This document shows positions 1-7,623 of a DNA stretch of 31,660 nt, piece after piece (within the stretch, counting starts at the first letter, position 1; the number at the start of each line of letters is the position of its first letter). This DNA comes from RGDT01 sp964630925. Lineage in GTDB: Bacteria > Planctomycetota > Planctomycetia > Gemmatales > Gemmataceae. The DNA lies in the NCBI GenBank assembly GCA_964630925.1, contig CAZVZK010000115.1, positions 1-31,660 on the forward strand, given 5' to 3'. Both the position numbers and the translations under genes were made by a program. Under the pieces are notes generated by a model that was not told where the DNA came from, ran no database searches, and saw only the letters and a program-made list of their open reading frames with translations.

Positions 1-2
1 TC

Positions 3-650
3 CGCTTCTCGCAGGCCGGGTCCGAGGTGTCGGCGCTGCTGGGCCGCATGCCCTCCGCCGTGGGTTACCAGCCGACGCTGGCCACCGAGATGGGCGAATT
101 GCAGGAGCGCATCACCAGCACCACGAAGGGCGCCATCACGTCGGTGCAGGCCGTGTACGTCCCCGCCGACGACCCGACGGACCCCGCGCCGGCCAACGCC
201 TTCCAGCACCTGGACGCCTTCATCTACCTGGAGCGGAAGATCTCCGAGAAGGGCATCTACCCCGCGGTGGACCCCCTGGCGTCGTACTCGAACATCCTCC
301 AGGCGTCGGTGGTCGGCGAGGAGCACTTCCGGGTCGCCAACGAGGTGCGCCGCATCCTCCAGCGTTACCGCGAATTGCAGGACATCATCGCCATCCTCGG
401 CGTCGAGGAGCTGTCGGAGGCCGACAAGGCGGTCGTGAACCGGGCGCGGCGCATCGAGAAGTTCCTGTCGCAGCCGTTCATCGTCGCCGAGGTGTTCACC
501 GGCTTCAAGGGCGAGGTGACCCCGCTCAAGGACACCATCCGGTCGTTCAAGGAGCTGTGCGAGGGCAAGTGGGACCACCTGCCCGAGGGCGCGTTCATGT
601 ACGTGGGCGGCATCGAGCAGGCCGAGGCGAAGGCCAGGACCATGAAGTGA
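3..650 (+). CDS. atpD: ATP synthase F1 subunit beta, C-terminal part (5' truncated by window)
   Basis: Catalytic beta subunit of F1Fo ATP synthase, cytoplasmic face of the membrane. The reading frame is open from base 3; about 215 residues are visible. The frame starts with RFSQAGSEVSALLGRMPSAV, the highly conserved stretch after the Walker B region, followed by GYQPTLATEMGELQERITST, then SVQAVYVPADDPTDPAPA and GIYPAVDPL, all diagnostic of F1 beta. The Walker A part lies upstream of the window. It is followed on the same strand by atpC, as in normal atp operons, but the two are separated by an unusual AT-rich inverted repeat. Family and orientation are certain; only the N-terminus is missing. 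Confidence 0.97.
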   Translation, partial: RFSQAGSEVSALLGRMPSAVGYQPTLATEMGELQERITSTTKGAITSVQAVYVPADDPTDPAPANAFQHLDAFIYLERKISEKGIYPAVDPLASYSNILQASVVGEEHFRVANEVRRILQRYRELQDIIAILGVEELSEADKAVVNRARRIEKFLSQPFIVAEVFTGFKGEVTPLKDTIRSFKELCEGKWDHLPEGAFMYVGGIEQAEAKARTMK

Positions 651-758
651 CGGTTTTCGGTTTTCAGTTTTCAGTTTTCAGTGAACAGCCGGCCCCTCAT
701 CGGGCGAGCGATCTCTGATAGCTGTTGCTGAAAACTGAAAACCGAAAACTGAAAACCG
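651..758. repeat. AT-rich long inverted repeat between atpD and atpC
   Basis: The left arm (651-689) and right arm (721-758) are near-perfect reverse complements, each built from 7-base units of the type TTTTCAG/TTTTCGG. The centre (690-720) is ordinary GC-rich sequence. The element starts directly after the atpD stop and ends just before the first possible atpC start. In RNA it would form a stem of about 38 bp. The composition is quite unlike the surrounding DNA. Arrays of this heptamer type recur between genes in planctomycete genomes (recollection, not checked here). It could act as a processing or attenuation site that lowers atpC expression (inference). Confidence 0.9.
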
Positions 759-770
759 ATGGGGGCATCC

Positions 771-1187
771 ATGGCCGGCGGGAAAGAGCTGCAGTGCGTG
801 GTGGTGACGCCGGAGAAGGCGCTCCTGGACGTGCGCGCCGACTCAGTGTCGATCCCGATGTACGACGGCGAGGTCGGCGTCCTGCCGGGCCGGGCGCCCC
901 TCATCGGCCGCCTCGGCACCGGGGCGCTGCGCATCAGGAAGGGCGGCGAGACGCAGGTCGTCTTCGTGGACGGCGGCTTCGCCCAGGTGCGCGACAACGT
1001 CGTCTCCATCCTGACCTCGCGGGCCAGGAAGAAGGAGGACATCAAGCCGGATGCCGCCCGCGCGGAGCTGGAGAAGGCGTCGGCGGCGTTGAAGTCGGCC
1101 AAGGGCGAGGAGGCGCAGGAGGTGGCCCTGCGGGCGCAGGAGAGGGCGCGGGCGCAGCTCCGCGTCGCCGGCGAACGCAAGGCGTGA
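771..1187 (+). CDS. atpC: ATP synthase F1 subunit epsilon
   Basis: Central-stalk epsilon subunit, which couples rotation and inhibits ATP hydrolysis. It is 138 residues long, normal for the family. The N-terminal beta-sandwich shows the typical pattern LQCVVVTPEKALLDV, then DGEVGVLPGRAPLIGRL and an FVDGGFAQV block. The C-terminal part is a charged, Ala-rich helical hairpin. The ATG at 771 is preferred because a G-rich stretch precedes it. An in-frame ATG at 759 would add four residues but abuts the inverted repeat and has no ribosome-binding site. It belongs to the atp operon. Confidence 0.93.
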   Translation: MAGGKELQCVVVTPEKALLDVRADSVSIPMYDGEVGVLPGRAPLIGRLGTGALRIRKGGETQVVFVDGGFAQVRDNVVSILTSRARKKEDIKPDAARAELEKASAALKSAKGEEAQEVALRAQERARAQLRVAGERKA

Positions 1188-1207
1188 CGGCCGTCGTCCG
1201 GGCGAGC

Positions 1208-1225
1208 CGGGGGCGTCAGCCCCCG
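1208..1225 (+). terminator. GC hairpin after atpC (possible terminator)
   Basis: A perfect 7-bp stem CGGGGGC/GCCCCCG with a GTCA loop lies 20 bases after the atpC stop. There is no T-run, so it is not a canonical intrinsic terminator. It may instead be a dispersed palindrome. It is placed where the atp operon should end, before the convergent gene at 1326. Confidence 0.35.
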
Positions 1226-1325
1226 AAGGGAGAGCGACGCGAAGGCCACCCGCCGGAGCAGGTGGCGGCGTCGCTGGATTGCCAATCGCCCATCGCCGGG
1301 CTGATGTGAGCCCGCCCACGGCCGC

Positions 1326-2345
1326 TCACTCGCACGCCTTCAGGGCCATGACCGCGTAGGCCGTGCCGGCGTTGGAGATGAAGTGGTGGCTGTCCGTGTT
1401 CAGCGACTGCGTGAACCAGCGGCCCGACTCGCGCTGGTTGGCCTTCAGCCACGCCACGCCCTTCTTCACGGCGGGGTCGTCCTTCGCCACGCCGGCCTGA
1501 CGCAGCACGTACACCACGACGCCCGTGGCGTAGCCGTCGCTGGGCGCCTTGGTGTTGTTGTCGCGGCCGTCGAAGCCCTTCCAGTCGCCCAGGCCCGGCA
1601 GGCTCCAGCCTCCGTCGGCCCGCTGAGTGCCACGCAGCTTCTTCACCACGGCGGCCTGCTCGTCCTTCGTCAGCAGGCCGTCCACCTTCTGCGCCGCCCA
1701 CAAGAGAAGCCCCTCGTGGTGCAGCGTCGGGGCCGGCGTCTTCTTGAAGTACGCCCGAAGTTTCGCCAGCCCGGCCTTCGCCTTCTCCGTCGCGGCGTAG
1801 CCGCCCGGCGCGTGGCCGACGGTGATCGCCGCCAGCGTGGCGCCGTAGTAATCATCGTGCTCCAGGGGCGGCCACTCGCACTTGATCCACTCCCAGGCGC
1901 CGTCGGCCTCCTGCGTGTCCCAGATGCGGTCGAGGGCCTTCCGGGCAACGTCGCTCAGTTTGCCCGTCCTTTTCGCGTCATGGAAGGACAGGGCGGCGGC
2001 GACGGCCACGGTGTCGGCGTCGGAGTGCGGCTTGCGCTCGTGCTTCTCCCGCTTCCACTTCTCGACGCGGCCCTCGAAGAACTTGCGGACCGTCTTCTCG
2101 GCGTCGGTCGCCGGGCCGAGGTCGGGGGCGGCCATCAGGTACGGCACGTTGGTGTGGCACGTCGCGCACTTCCGCTTCGTCGTCCACCCCAGGCCGGCGT
2201 GGTCGAGATATTGACGGGCGCGGGGGATGGATACCTCCTTGCGCACGGCCTCGTCGGCGCGGATTCGGCCGGGGTTGTACTCCTCCTCGCCGCGCGCCGA
2301 CACGCAGGCGGCCAGGGCGATGACGGCCAGGGTGGTACGCTTCAT
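1326..2345 (-). CDS. Secreted squalene-cyclase/prenyltransferase-repeat protein with one CxxCH motif
   Basis: A 339-residue protein of unknown function. The ATG at 2345 begins a clear signal peptide (MKRTTLAVIALAACVSA); a longer frame upstream would bury it. After the signal comes a CATCH motif (C60, C63, H64), the signature of c-type haem attachment. The rest consists of alpha-alpha barrel repeats of the squalene-oxidase/prenyltransferase type, seen as WDTQEADGAWEW, GTQRADGGWSLPG and WLKANQRESGRWFTQ. Haem-linked versions of this fold are common in planctomycetes. It probably acts in the periplasm; the substrate is unknown and no catalytic DxDD cyclase motif was seen. It is convergent with atpC and lies 39 bases downstream of the PNP gene on the same strand. 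Confidence 0.85.
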   Translation of the reverse strand: MKRTTLAVIALAACVSARGEEEYNPGRIRADEAVRKEVSIPRARQYLDHAGLGWTTKRKCATCHTNVPYLMAAPDLGPATDAEKTVRKFFEGRVEKWKREKHERKPHSDADTVAVAAALSFHDAKRTGKLSDVARKALDRIWDTQEADGAWEWIKCEWPPLEHDDYYGATLAAITVGHAPGGYAATEKAKAGLAKLRAYFKKTPAPTLHHEGLLLWAAQKVDGLLTKDEQAAVVKKLRGTQRADGGWSLPGLGDWKGFDGRDNNTKAPSDGYATGVVVYVLRQAGVAKDDPAVKKGVAWLKANQRESGRWFTQSLNTDSHHFISNAGTAYAVMALKACE

Positions 2346-2384
2346 GACGTGTCCTCTGGATTGTCGAAACGGGCCTCTCATGGA

Positions 2385-3152
2385 TCAACGCGATTCAAGG
2401 GCCAGGGAGGAAGCGACGCGCTCGATCAGGTCGGCGAGGCGCTCGGCGCTGGCCTTCGCCACCGCGAGAACGTCGTGGTGGCTCAACGTCTCGGACGACA
2501 GGCCGGCGGCCCGGTTGGTGATGAGCGACACGGCGGCGCAGCGTAATCCGAGGGCGGCGCCGGCCCGCGCCTCCGGTGCCGTGGACATGCCGACGGCGTC
2601 GGCCCCGGCGGCGCGGAGGGCGCGGATCTCCGCCGGCGTCTCGTAGCTCGGCCCCGACACGGCGGCGTAGACGCCGGGCCACAGGCGGCCCTCCCGGCAG
2701 ACGGCGTCGAGGAAGGCGGGGCAGTAGGGGTTGCGTTCGGTGGGGCGGATGGGGAAGGGGCGTTCGCGCCAGTCCATCTGGCCGTTGAGGGGCATGAGGG
2801 CGCCGGGGGCGAGGTCGTCACGGATGCCGCCGGCGGCGTTGGTGAACAGGGCGAAGCGGACGCCCATCTCGGCGGCGAAGCGGACGGGGCGGGTGACGGC
2901 CTCTTCGCCGTGGCCCTCGTAACCGTGGACGCGGCCCTCGGCGAGCAGGACGGGGGTGCCGGCGAGGGTGCCGACGGTGAAGCAGCCCTTGTGCCCGGCG
3001 ACGGAGGCGGGCGGCATGCCGGGGACCTCGGCGAAGGGAAGCGAGACGCCCCCGGCGACGCGCGCCCCGATCAGGCCCTGCCCGGAGCCGAGGACGATGA
3101 ACAGCGTGGGGCGGAGGCGGAGGCAGTGGGCGGCGAAGGCGTCGAGCGGCAT
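2385..3152 (-). CDS. Purine nucleoside phosphorylase (PNP, trimeric class)
   Basis: Cleaves purine (2'-deoxy)ribonucleosides with phosphate in cytoplasmic purine salvage (EC 2.4.2.1 by family). It is 255 residues long, slightly shorter than the usual ~270. Visible motifs are the phosphate loop GSGQG (22-26), GRVHGYEGH (73-81), TNAAGGI (104-110), the class signature GPSYETPAEIRALRAAGADA with the base-binding Glu at 171, GMSTAPE, and ITNRAAG with the purine-contacting Asn213. The ATG at 3152 is preceded by GGAGG at good spacing. A much longer upstream extension in the same frame is not supported. It is divergent from the YdjY-domain gene and shares its upstream region. Symbols such as punA or deoD vary, so none is assigned. 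Confidence 0.93.
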   Translation of the reverse strand: MPLDAFAAHCLRLRPTLFIVLGSGQGLIGARVAGGVSLPFAEVPGMPPASVAGHKGCFTVGTLAGTPVLLAEGRVHGYEGHGEEAVTRPVRFAAEMGVRFALFTNAAGGIRDDLAPGALMPLNGQMDWRERPFPIRPTERNPYCPAFLDAVCREGRLWPGVYAAVSGPSYETPAEIRALRAAGADAVGMSTAPEARAGAALGLRCAAVSLITNRAAGLSSETLSHHDVLAVAKASAERLADLIERVASSLALESR

Positions 3153-3167
3153 GGCCGGCCTCCGTGG

Positions 3168-3197
3168 GTGACACGCGGGCGGTGTTTCGTGTAGGAT
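3168..3197 (+). promoter_or_regulatory. Putative sigma-70-like promoter for the YdjY-domain gene
   Basis: GTGACA (3168-3173) and TAGGAT (3192-3197) are separated by 18 bases and lie about 35 bases before the ATG at 3232. The same TAGGATA core followed by a G/C stretch occurs upstream of both trypsin-like genes on the other strand. Judged by pattern only. Confidence 0.4.
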
Positions 3198-3231
3198 ATA
3201 GCCCGACCCCCCAAACTGGGAGCGACCAAGT

Positions 3232-3885
3232 ATGAGCCCTCTCGTTCTCCTCGCCGCGTTGGCCTTCCCGGACGTCAACCCGGAGCCGAAGCCGAAACGC
3301 GTCGTGGTCGGCCCCAACGTCGTCCTCGAGATCGACGGCAAGTCGCGGCGCGTGATCGCCACGTCGTCGGTGGTGCTGCGCAAGGGCCCGCTGGAGGGCC
3401 TGCTGACGCGGGCCAAGAAGAAGGAGCACGAGTACATCCTCGCCGGCGATTTCGACGCCCGGCACATCCACACGGCGCTGGAGCTGGCCGGGGCCAAGGC
3501 GGGGGCGCCGGTGCAGTTCAACCCGAAGTACAAGCCGGCGACGGGCAGCACGATCCGCGTGACGCTGCGTTACATGAAGGGCGGCAAGCCCGTCACCGTG
3601 CCGGCGGGGGAGTGGATCAAGGAGGCGAAGACCGGCAAGGCGTTCGCCGCCGACTGGGTCTTCGGCGGGAGCAAGTTCGTGGACAACGGCGGGGTGAAGG
3701 AGTACATCGCCAACCACGGCGACGTGATCTGCGTGTGTAACATGGACTCGGCGATGATCGACGTGTCGGCGGCCAGCCCGAAGGCGTTCGAGGACCGCAT
3801 CTACGACGCCAACACCGACAAGATCCCGGAGGCGGGCACGGCGGTGGAGGTGATCTTCGAGGTGGTCCCGCCGAAGAAGAAGTGA
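3232..3885 (+). CDS. YdjY-domain-containing protein
   Basis: 217 residues with a short hydrophobic N-terminus (MSPLVLLAALAF) that is probably an export signal. The body matches the planctomycete YdjY-domain pattern: a beta-rich start, then a KKKEHEYILAGDFDARHIHT segment, a GAPVQF block, a hydrophilic core, FGGSKFVDNGG, and the DVICVCNMDSAMIDVSAASP segment with the closing beta strand VEVIFEVVPP. The molecular role is unknown; the domain usually occurs in exported or periplasmic proteins. It appears to be a single gene with its own promoter, followed by a repeat element. Confidence 0.72.
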   Translation: MSPLVLLAALAFPDVNPEPKPKRVVVGPNVVLEIDGKSRRVIATSSVVLRKGPLEGLLTRAKKKEHEYILAGDFDARHIHTALELAGAKAGAPVQFNPKYKPATGSTIRVTLRYMKGGKPVTVPAGEWIKEAKTGKAFAADWVFGGSKFVDNGGVKEYIANHGDVICVCNMDSAMIDVSAASPKAFEDRIYDANTDKIPEAGTAVEVIFEVVPPKKK

Positions 3886-3905
3886 CGTGTGATGCAGACA
3901 CCGGC

Positions 3906-3975
3906 GGGCTGACGCGGCCCCGCTCGCCGACAGCCAGAGCCGCTCACGCTCCAGCTCGGGGCGCTGACGCATCCC
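3906..3975. repeat. Dispersed intergenic repeat, copy 1
   Basis: Lies between the YdjY gene and the transporter. Bases 3918-3953 are an exact reverse complement of 20055-20090 (36 bases). Bases 3955-3975 are identical to 20182-20202 (21 bases). The copy carries the GCTGACGC word twice. The second copy cluster lies about 16 kb away, also in a non-coding gap, so this is a genome-dispersed element and not coding sequence. Confidence 0.85.
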
Positions 3976-3996
3976 ACGCCCGCCAGGAGAGTGAAC

Positions 3997-6045
3997 ATGC
4001 CCGATGGTGACGCGCCGAAGCGGCCCTCGTTCCCCTGGTGGGTCATCCTGTGCCTCGTGGGGCTGGATTACTTCTCCAGCATCGCCTACCTGCCCAGCAT
4101 CGCCGCCGCCCACGTGCGCGAGCTGTCCGGCTTCACCAACCTGTCCACCGAGCACGTCCGCGCCCTCGGCCCCGTCGCCGCCCTCGGCGTCGTCGTCATC
4201 ACCCTTTTCGGGGCGCTGCCCATCTACCTGTACGTCGTCGGCCATTCGCCGCACGGCAAGGGCGGCATCGGCCTGCTCGAGCATCGCGCCTCCGGGTGGG
4301 CCGGCAAACTCCTCATCCTCGCCCTGCTCGGGTTCGTGGCCGCCGACTTCGTGCTGACGCGCTCGCTGTCCACGTCCGACGCCGCGGTCCACGTCCTCGG
4401 CAACACGTACTACCAGCAGCACGCCTCTTGGCTGTTCAAGACATGGCTGCCCGGCCAGATCCCGTTCCTGAACGAGCAGCTCGGGGTCTCCCTCGCCCTC
4501 GCGGTGCTGGCGTTCGGCTTCTACTTCTTCCTGGTCGGGCAACTGTCGCGCGGGCTCCTCGGGCTGGCGGTGGCCGTCGTCGTCTTCTACCTCGCGGTGA
4601 ACGCGGCGGTGTTCGCGGCGGCGTGGTCGCACATCCAGGCGAATTGGGGGCTGGTCACGCAGTGGGAGAACAACCTGCGGCCGGCCATCGGCGACATCCG
4701 CGGGGCCAGCGGCGGCACGCTCGCCTTCCTCGCCCTCCTCGCCCTCATCACCTTCCCGCCCATGGCCATCGGGCTGTCCGGCTTCGAGCTGACGATGGCG
4801 TCGGCGCCGCTGGTCAACGGCTCCCCCGCCGACGACCCGAAGACGCCGGCGTGGCGGATCTTCAACACGCGCGTCATGATGATCGTCGCCGCCCTCATCA
4901 TGTGCGTGCTTGTGCTGGCGAGCGTGTTCGTCGTCACCCTGCTCGTGCCGGATGCGGGCCTCATCAAGGGGGGCGAGGTGCAGCACCGCTCGTTGGCGTA
5001 CCTCGCCCACGGCGGGGGGACGAGGCCTCTCGGCGGCGATGAGACGCGCCTCGGCCCCGCCATCGCCTCATGGGCGGGCCCCGACTTCGGAACGCTCTAC
5101 GACCTCGCGACGATCATGACGCTGTGTCTTGCCGGGGCGAGCGCGACGGTGACGCTGCGTGACATCGTGCCGGACTTCCTCACCCGCTTCGGCATGCAGC
5201 TCGACTGGGCGCGGCAGACGGGGGTGATCCTGCACCTGTTCAACGCGACGATCCTGGTGACGACCATCGTCTTCAAGGCGAGCGTGGCCGACCAGCAGTG
5301 GGCGTACTCGGCGAGCGTCCTGGCGCTGCTCTTCGGCGCTTCGCTGGCGGCGCTGCTCGACGTGCGGCACGCGTGGAAGGATTCGTGGCTGTTCTACCCG
5401 ATGCAGGTCCCGTTCCTTCTGGTGACGGCCCTCTTCTTCCTGATGGGGCTGCTGATCACGATCCAACGGCCGTCGGGCGTGCTGATCGGGCTGGGGTTCG
5501 TGGCCGTGGTGATGGTCACGGCGAGCGTGTCGCGGTGGCTGCGCTCGACGGAGCCGCGTTTCTCGCAGTTCCGGTTCGCCAGCGACGCGGCGAAGGACTC
5601 GTGGGACACGGCGCGGGTGATGGAGTTCCAGGTTCTGGTGCCGCACGTCCCCGGCGGGCGGACGCTGGCGGAGAAGGAGGCGGAGATCCGGGCCTCGCAC
5701 CGGCTCGGCCCGGACGTGCCGATCCTCTTTGTCGAGGTGCTGGTGGGCGACCCGTCGGCGTTCGCTGTGGAGCCGGTGCTTGACACGGCGGAGGAGGAGG
5801 GGCGGACGGTTCTGCGTGTGACGGAGGCGACCTCGGTGCCGCACGCCATCGCGGCGATCGCGCTGGCGTTCAGCGAGATGGGCCGCCCGCCGGAGGTGCA
5901 TTTCGCGTGGGCGGACGAGTCGCCGTTCGAGGCGAACCTGAACTTCGTGCTGCTGGGCCAGGGCAACGTGCCGTGGATGGTCCACGAGCTGGTGCGCAAG
6001 GCGGTCAAGGACCCGGCCAAGAGGCCGCGCGTCATCGTCGGGTGA
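3997..6045 (+). CDS. APC-superfamily permease with a soluble C-terminal domain
   Basis: 682 residues. Residues 1-520 hold about 12 hydrophobic helices starting with WWVILCLVGLDYFSSIAYLP, a helix-1 pattern close to APC permeases of the KimA/YdaO potassium-importer type. LSGFELTMASAPLVNG resembles the helix-6 region of that group. The last ~160 residues are hydrophilic and lie in the cytoplasm in related proteins. The ATG at 3997 is preferred: AGGAGA lies six bases upstream, while an in-frame GTG at 3991 would touch that site. The substrate is not determined; a cation or an amino acid are both possible. It ends just before a long inverted repeat. Confidence 0.7.
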   Translation: MPDGDAPKRPSFPWWVILCLVGLDYFSSIAYLPSIAAAHVRELSGFTNLSTEHVRALGPVAALGVVVITLFGALPIYLYVVGHSPHGKGGIGLLEHRASGWAGKLLILALLGFVAADFVLTRSLSTSDAAVHVLGNTYYQQHASWLFKTWLPGQIPFLNEQLGVSLALAVLAFGFYFFLVGQLSRGLLGLAVAVVVFYLAVNAAVFAAAWSHIQANWGLVTQWENNLRPAIGDIRGASGGTLAFLALLALITFPPMAIGLSGFELTMASAPLVNGSPADDPKTPAWRIFNTRVMMIVAALIMCVLVLASVFVVTLLVPDAGLIKGGEVQHRSLAYLAHGGGTRPLGGDETRLGPAIASWAGPDFGTLYDLATIMTLCLAGASATVTLRDIVPDFLTRFGMQLDWARQTGVILHLFNATILVTTIVFKASVADQQWAYSASVLALLFGASLAALLDVRHAWKDSWLFYPMQVPFLLVTALFFLMGLLITIQRPSGVLIGLGFVAVVMVTASVSRWLRSTEPRFSQFRFASDAAKDSWDTARVMEFQVLVPHVPGGRTLAEKEAEIRASHRLGPDVPILFVEVLVGDPSAFAVEPVLDTAEEEGRTVLRVTEATSVPHAIAAIALAFSEMGRPPEVHFAWADESPFEANLNFVLLGQGNVPWMVHELVRKAVKDPAKRPRVIVG

Positions 6046-6048
6046 GGA

Positions 6049-6213
6049 AGAGGAAGGCATACCACGAAATACACGGAAGACATGAAAAAGAAGACAAAGA
6101 AGAGAAGCAGGTATTAAGAAAGAAGACGGGAGGCGTCGGCCCTCTTCTGAGCTCCTTGCTACTCTTTGTCTTCCTTTCGTGTCTTCCGTGAATTTCGTGG
6201 TATGCCTTCTTCT
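6049..6213. repeat. Long inverted repeat (AAGACA/CACGAA-rich) between convergent genes
   Basis: The arms at 6049-6099 and 6164-6213 are about 90% reverse-complementary over 50 bases and share the core GGCATACCACGAAAT. The spacer is 64 bases. The element is purine-rich on one arm, much lower in GC than its surroundings, and lies exactly between the transporter stop (6045) and the P450 remnant stop (6226). It would form a strong stem in transcripts from either side and may act as a bidirectional terminator, or it may be a dispersed palindrome. I recall similar ACCACGAA words between genes in planctomycete genomes, unchecked. Confidence 0.9.
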
Positions 6214-6225
6214 ACCGACGCCCAC

Positions 6226-6585
6226 TCACCACGTCACGCGCAGCGTCTTCAGGCCGCGGAGGTTGAAGCTGTTGCGGTACGCCGGCGCGTCCCCGTCCAG
6301 ACGCAGGCCGCGGAGGCGCGTGTGGTCGGGGGCGTCCTTGTGCAGCATCGAGACCATGCGGTCCTCGACGAGGTGGTCGAGGCCCTTGGCGGCGAGGCGT
6401 TGCTTGACGCGGCCGGCGCGGTCGGACGACAGGCGCGGGTCGCGCAGGCCGGCGGAGACGGCCTCGTGGCTGGTGACGACCCAGGCGTCGAGGGGGGCCG
6501 CCCAGTAGACGGGGGCGGCGGCGCGGAGCTTGTGGTACGTCGGGCGCGGGTCGGCGAGCATCTCCGGGCCGAAGATCGCGGTCAT
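6226..6585 (-). pseudogene. Cytochrome P450 with internal deletion (N- and C-terminal ends only)
   Basis: The 119-residue frame begins like a bacterial P450 (FGPEMLADPRPTYHKLRAAA, then PVYWAAPLDAWVVTSHEAV). It carries the helix-C motif MLHKDAPDHTRLRGL at residues 80-94 and then jumps straight to what looks like the extreme P450 C-terminus (YRNSFNLRGLKTLRVTW). The oxygen-binding I helix, the ExxR pair and the haem-ligating Cys loop are all missing, about 280 residues compared with a ~400-residue enzyme. It cannot bind haem as a P450. The start has GAGGTG eight bases upstream and lies 12 bases after the glucanase stop, so it may still be translated. Either a deletion remnant or, less likely, an assembly error. 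Confidence 0.75.
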
Positions 6586-6597
6586 CGGGTGGGCACC

Positions 6598-7572
6598 TCA
6601 AGGTTTACCGAACGGCAGCTTACCCGCGCCACGCGGCTTCGGCTTGCCGTAGCCGCCGGCCTTCTCGTACACGCGGACGTAGTCCACCACCATCTCGACG
6701 GGGAACCTGGTCGTCTTGTCCGGGTTGCCGAGGAACCGCCCGCCGACGGCCACGTTCATGATCAGGTAGAAAGGCTTGTCGAACGGCGCCGGCCACGGGT
6801 TCAGGTCGGCCTCCTTGGTGGGCCTGGCGCCCTTGCCGGCCTCCACCTTGCTGCTGCTCCACCAGAACGACTGGGCGGCGTACTGCTTGCCGTCCACCAG
6901 CCAGCGGATCTCTCCCGGCTCCCACTCCAGCGCGTAGACGTGGAAGTCGGCGATGCTGCCCTTGTCGGGGAAGACGAAGTCCTTGCCGGAGTGGGCGTTG
7001 TTCGGCCAGCGCGACCCGTAGTGCAGCGTGCCCAGCACCTTGTGCGGCTCCTGGCCGCGCGCCTCCATGATGTCGATCTCGCCCGACGACGCCCACGTCC
7101 CGTATTTGTCCTCCTGCGGCAGCATCCACAACGCCGGCCAGACGCCCTTGCCCGTGGGCAGCCTGGCGCGGATCTCGAACCTGCCGTAACACTGGCTGAA
7201 CAGCGGCGAGCCGTCACGCTTGCGGGTCATCAGCTTCGCCGAGGTGTAGCCGCAGCCGTGCAGCGACTCCTTGAGGGCGCGGATGTGGAGGTTGCCGTCC
7301 TTGACGAAGGCGTTCTCCGGCTCGCGGGTGTAGTACTGCAGCTCGTTGTTGCCCCATCCGCTGATCCACGCGCCGGCGTCGTAGTTGTAGAAGCCGTTGC
7401 CGACGGCGAAGTCCCACTTCTTGCGGTCGATCTCCTTGCCGTCGAACTCGTCGGCCCACGTCAGCTTCCAGCCGCCCCCGGGCGGCTCGGCGGCGCTGGG
7501 GCCGGCGGACGGCAGGAGCCAGGCCACGGCGAGGGCCAGCAGGGTGGACAGGGCCAGACAACGACGCGCCAT
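6598..7572 (-). CDS. Secreted glycoside hydrolase family 16 (beta-glucanase-like)
   Basis: 324 residues with an N-terminal signal peptide ending near residue 28 (LLALAVAWLLPSAGPSAAE). The GH16 catalytic motif is intact as GEIDIMEARG, giving nucleophile E165, D167 and acid/base E170. Flanking family blocks are WKLTWADEFDG at the mature N-terminus, NNELQYYT, GRFEIRARLPTGKGVWPALWMLP, the YALEWEPGEIRWLVDG strand and VDYVRVYE at the end. The arrangement is of laminarinase/lichenase type, so the likely substrate is an external beta-1,3- or mixed-linkage glucan. The P450 remnant follows directly on the same strand and is probably co-transcribed. Confidence 0.93.
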   Translation of the reverse strand: MARRCLALSTLLALAVAWLLPSAGPSAAEPPGGGWKLTWADEFDGKEIDRKKWDFAVGNGFYNYDAGAWISGWGNNELQYYTREPENAFVKDGNLHIRALKESLHGCGYTSAKLMTRKRDGSPLFSQCYGRFEIRARLPTGKGVWPALWMLPQEDKYGTWASSGEIDIMEARGQEPHKVLGTLHYGSRWPNNAHSGKDFVFPDKGSIADFHVYALEWEPGEIRWLVDGKQYAAQSFWWSSSKVEAGKGARPTKEADLNPWPAPFDKPFYLIMNVAVGGRFLGNPDKTTRFPVEMVVDYVRVYEKAGGYGKPKPRGAGKLPFGKP

Positions 7573-7623
7573 CGGTTCATCCTCCCGGAAGACAGTCGGC
7601 CGAAGTAGGTTCTACGGATCCGC

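Noticed and set aside
725..1309. Plus-strand frame starting inside the inverted repeat before atpC
   Set aside because: It is out of frame with atpC; its start merely translates the heptamer repeat (KTENRKLKT) and the rest is Arg/Gly-rich.
3153..3551. N-terminal extension of the purine nucleoside phosphorylase frame
   Set aside because: It overlaps the YdjY gene and lacks family similarity. The ATG at 3152 has GGAGG and gives a normal-length PNP.
2818..5010. Long minus-strand frame over the YdjY and transporter genes
   Set aside because: His/Arg/Gly-rich antisense translation that ignores gene borders; it joins the PNP region in the wrong frame.
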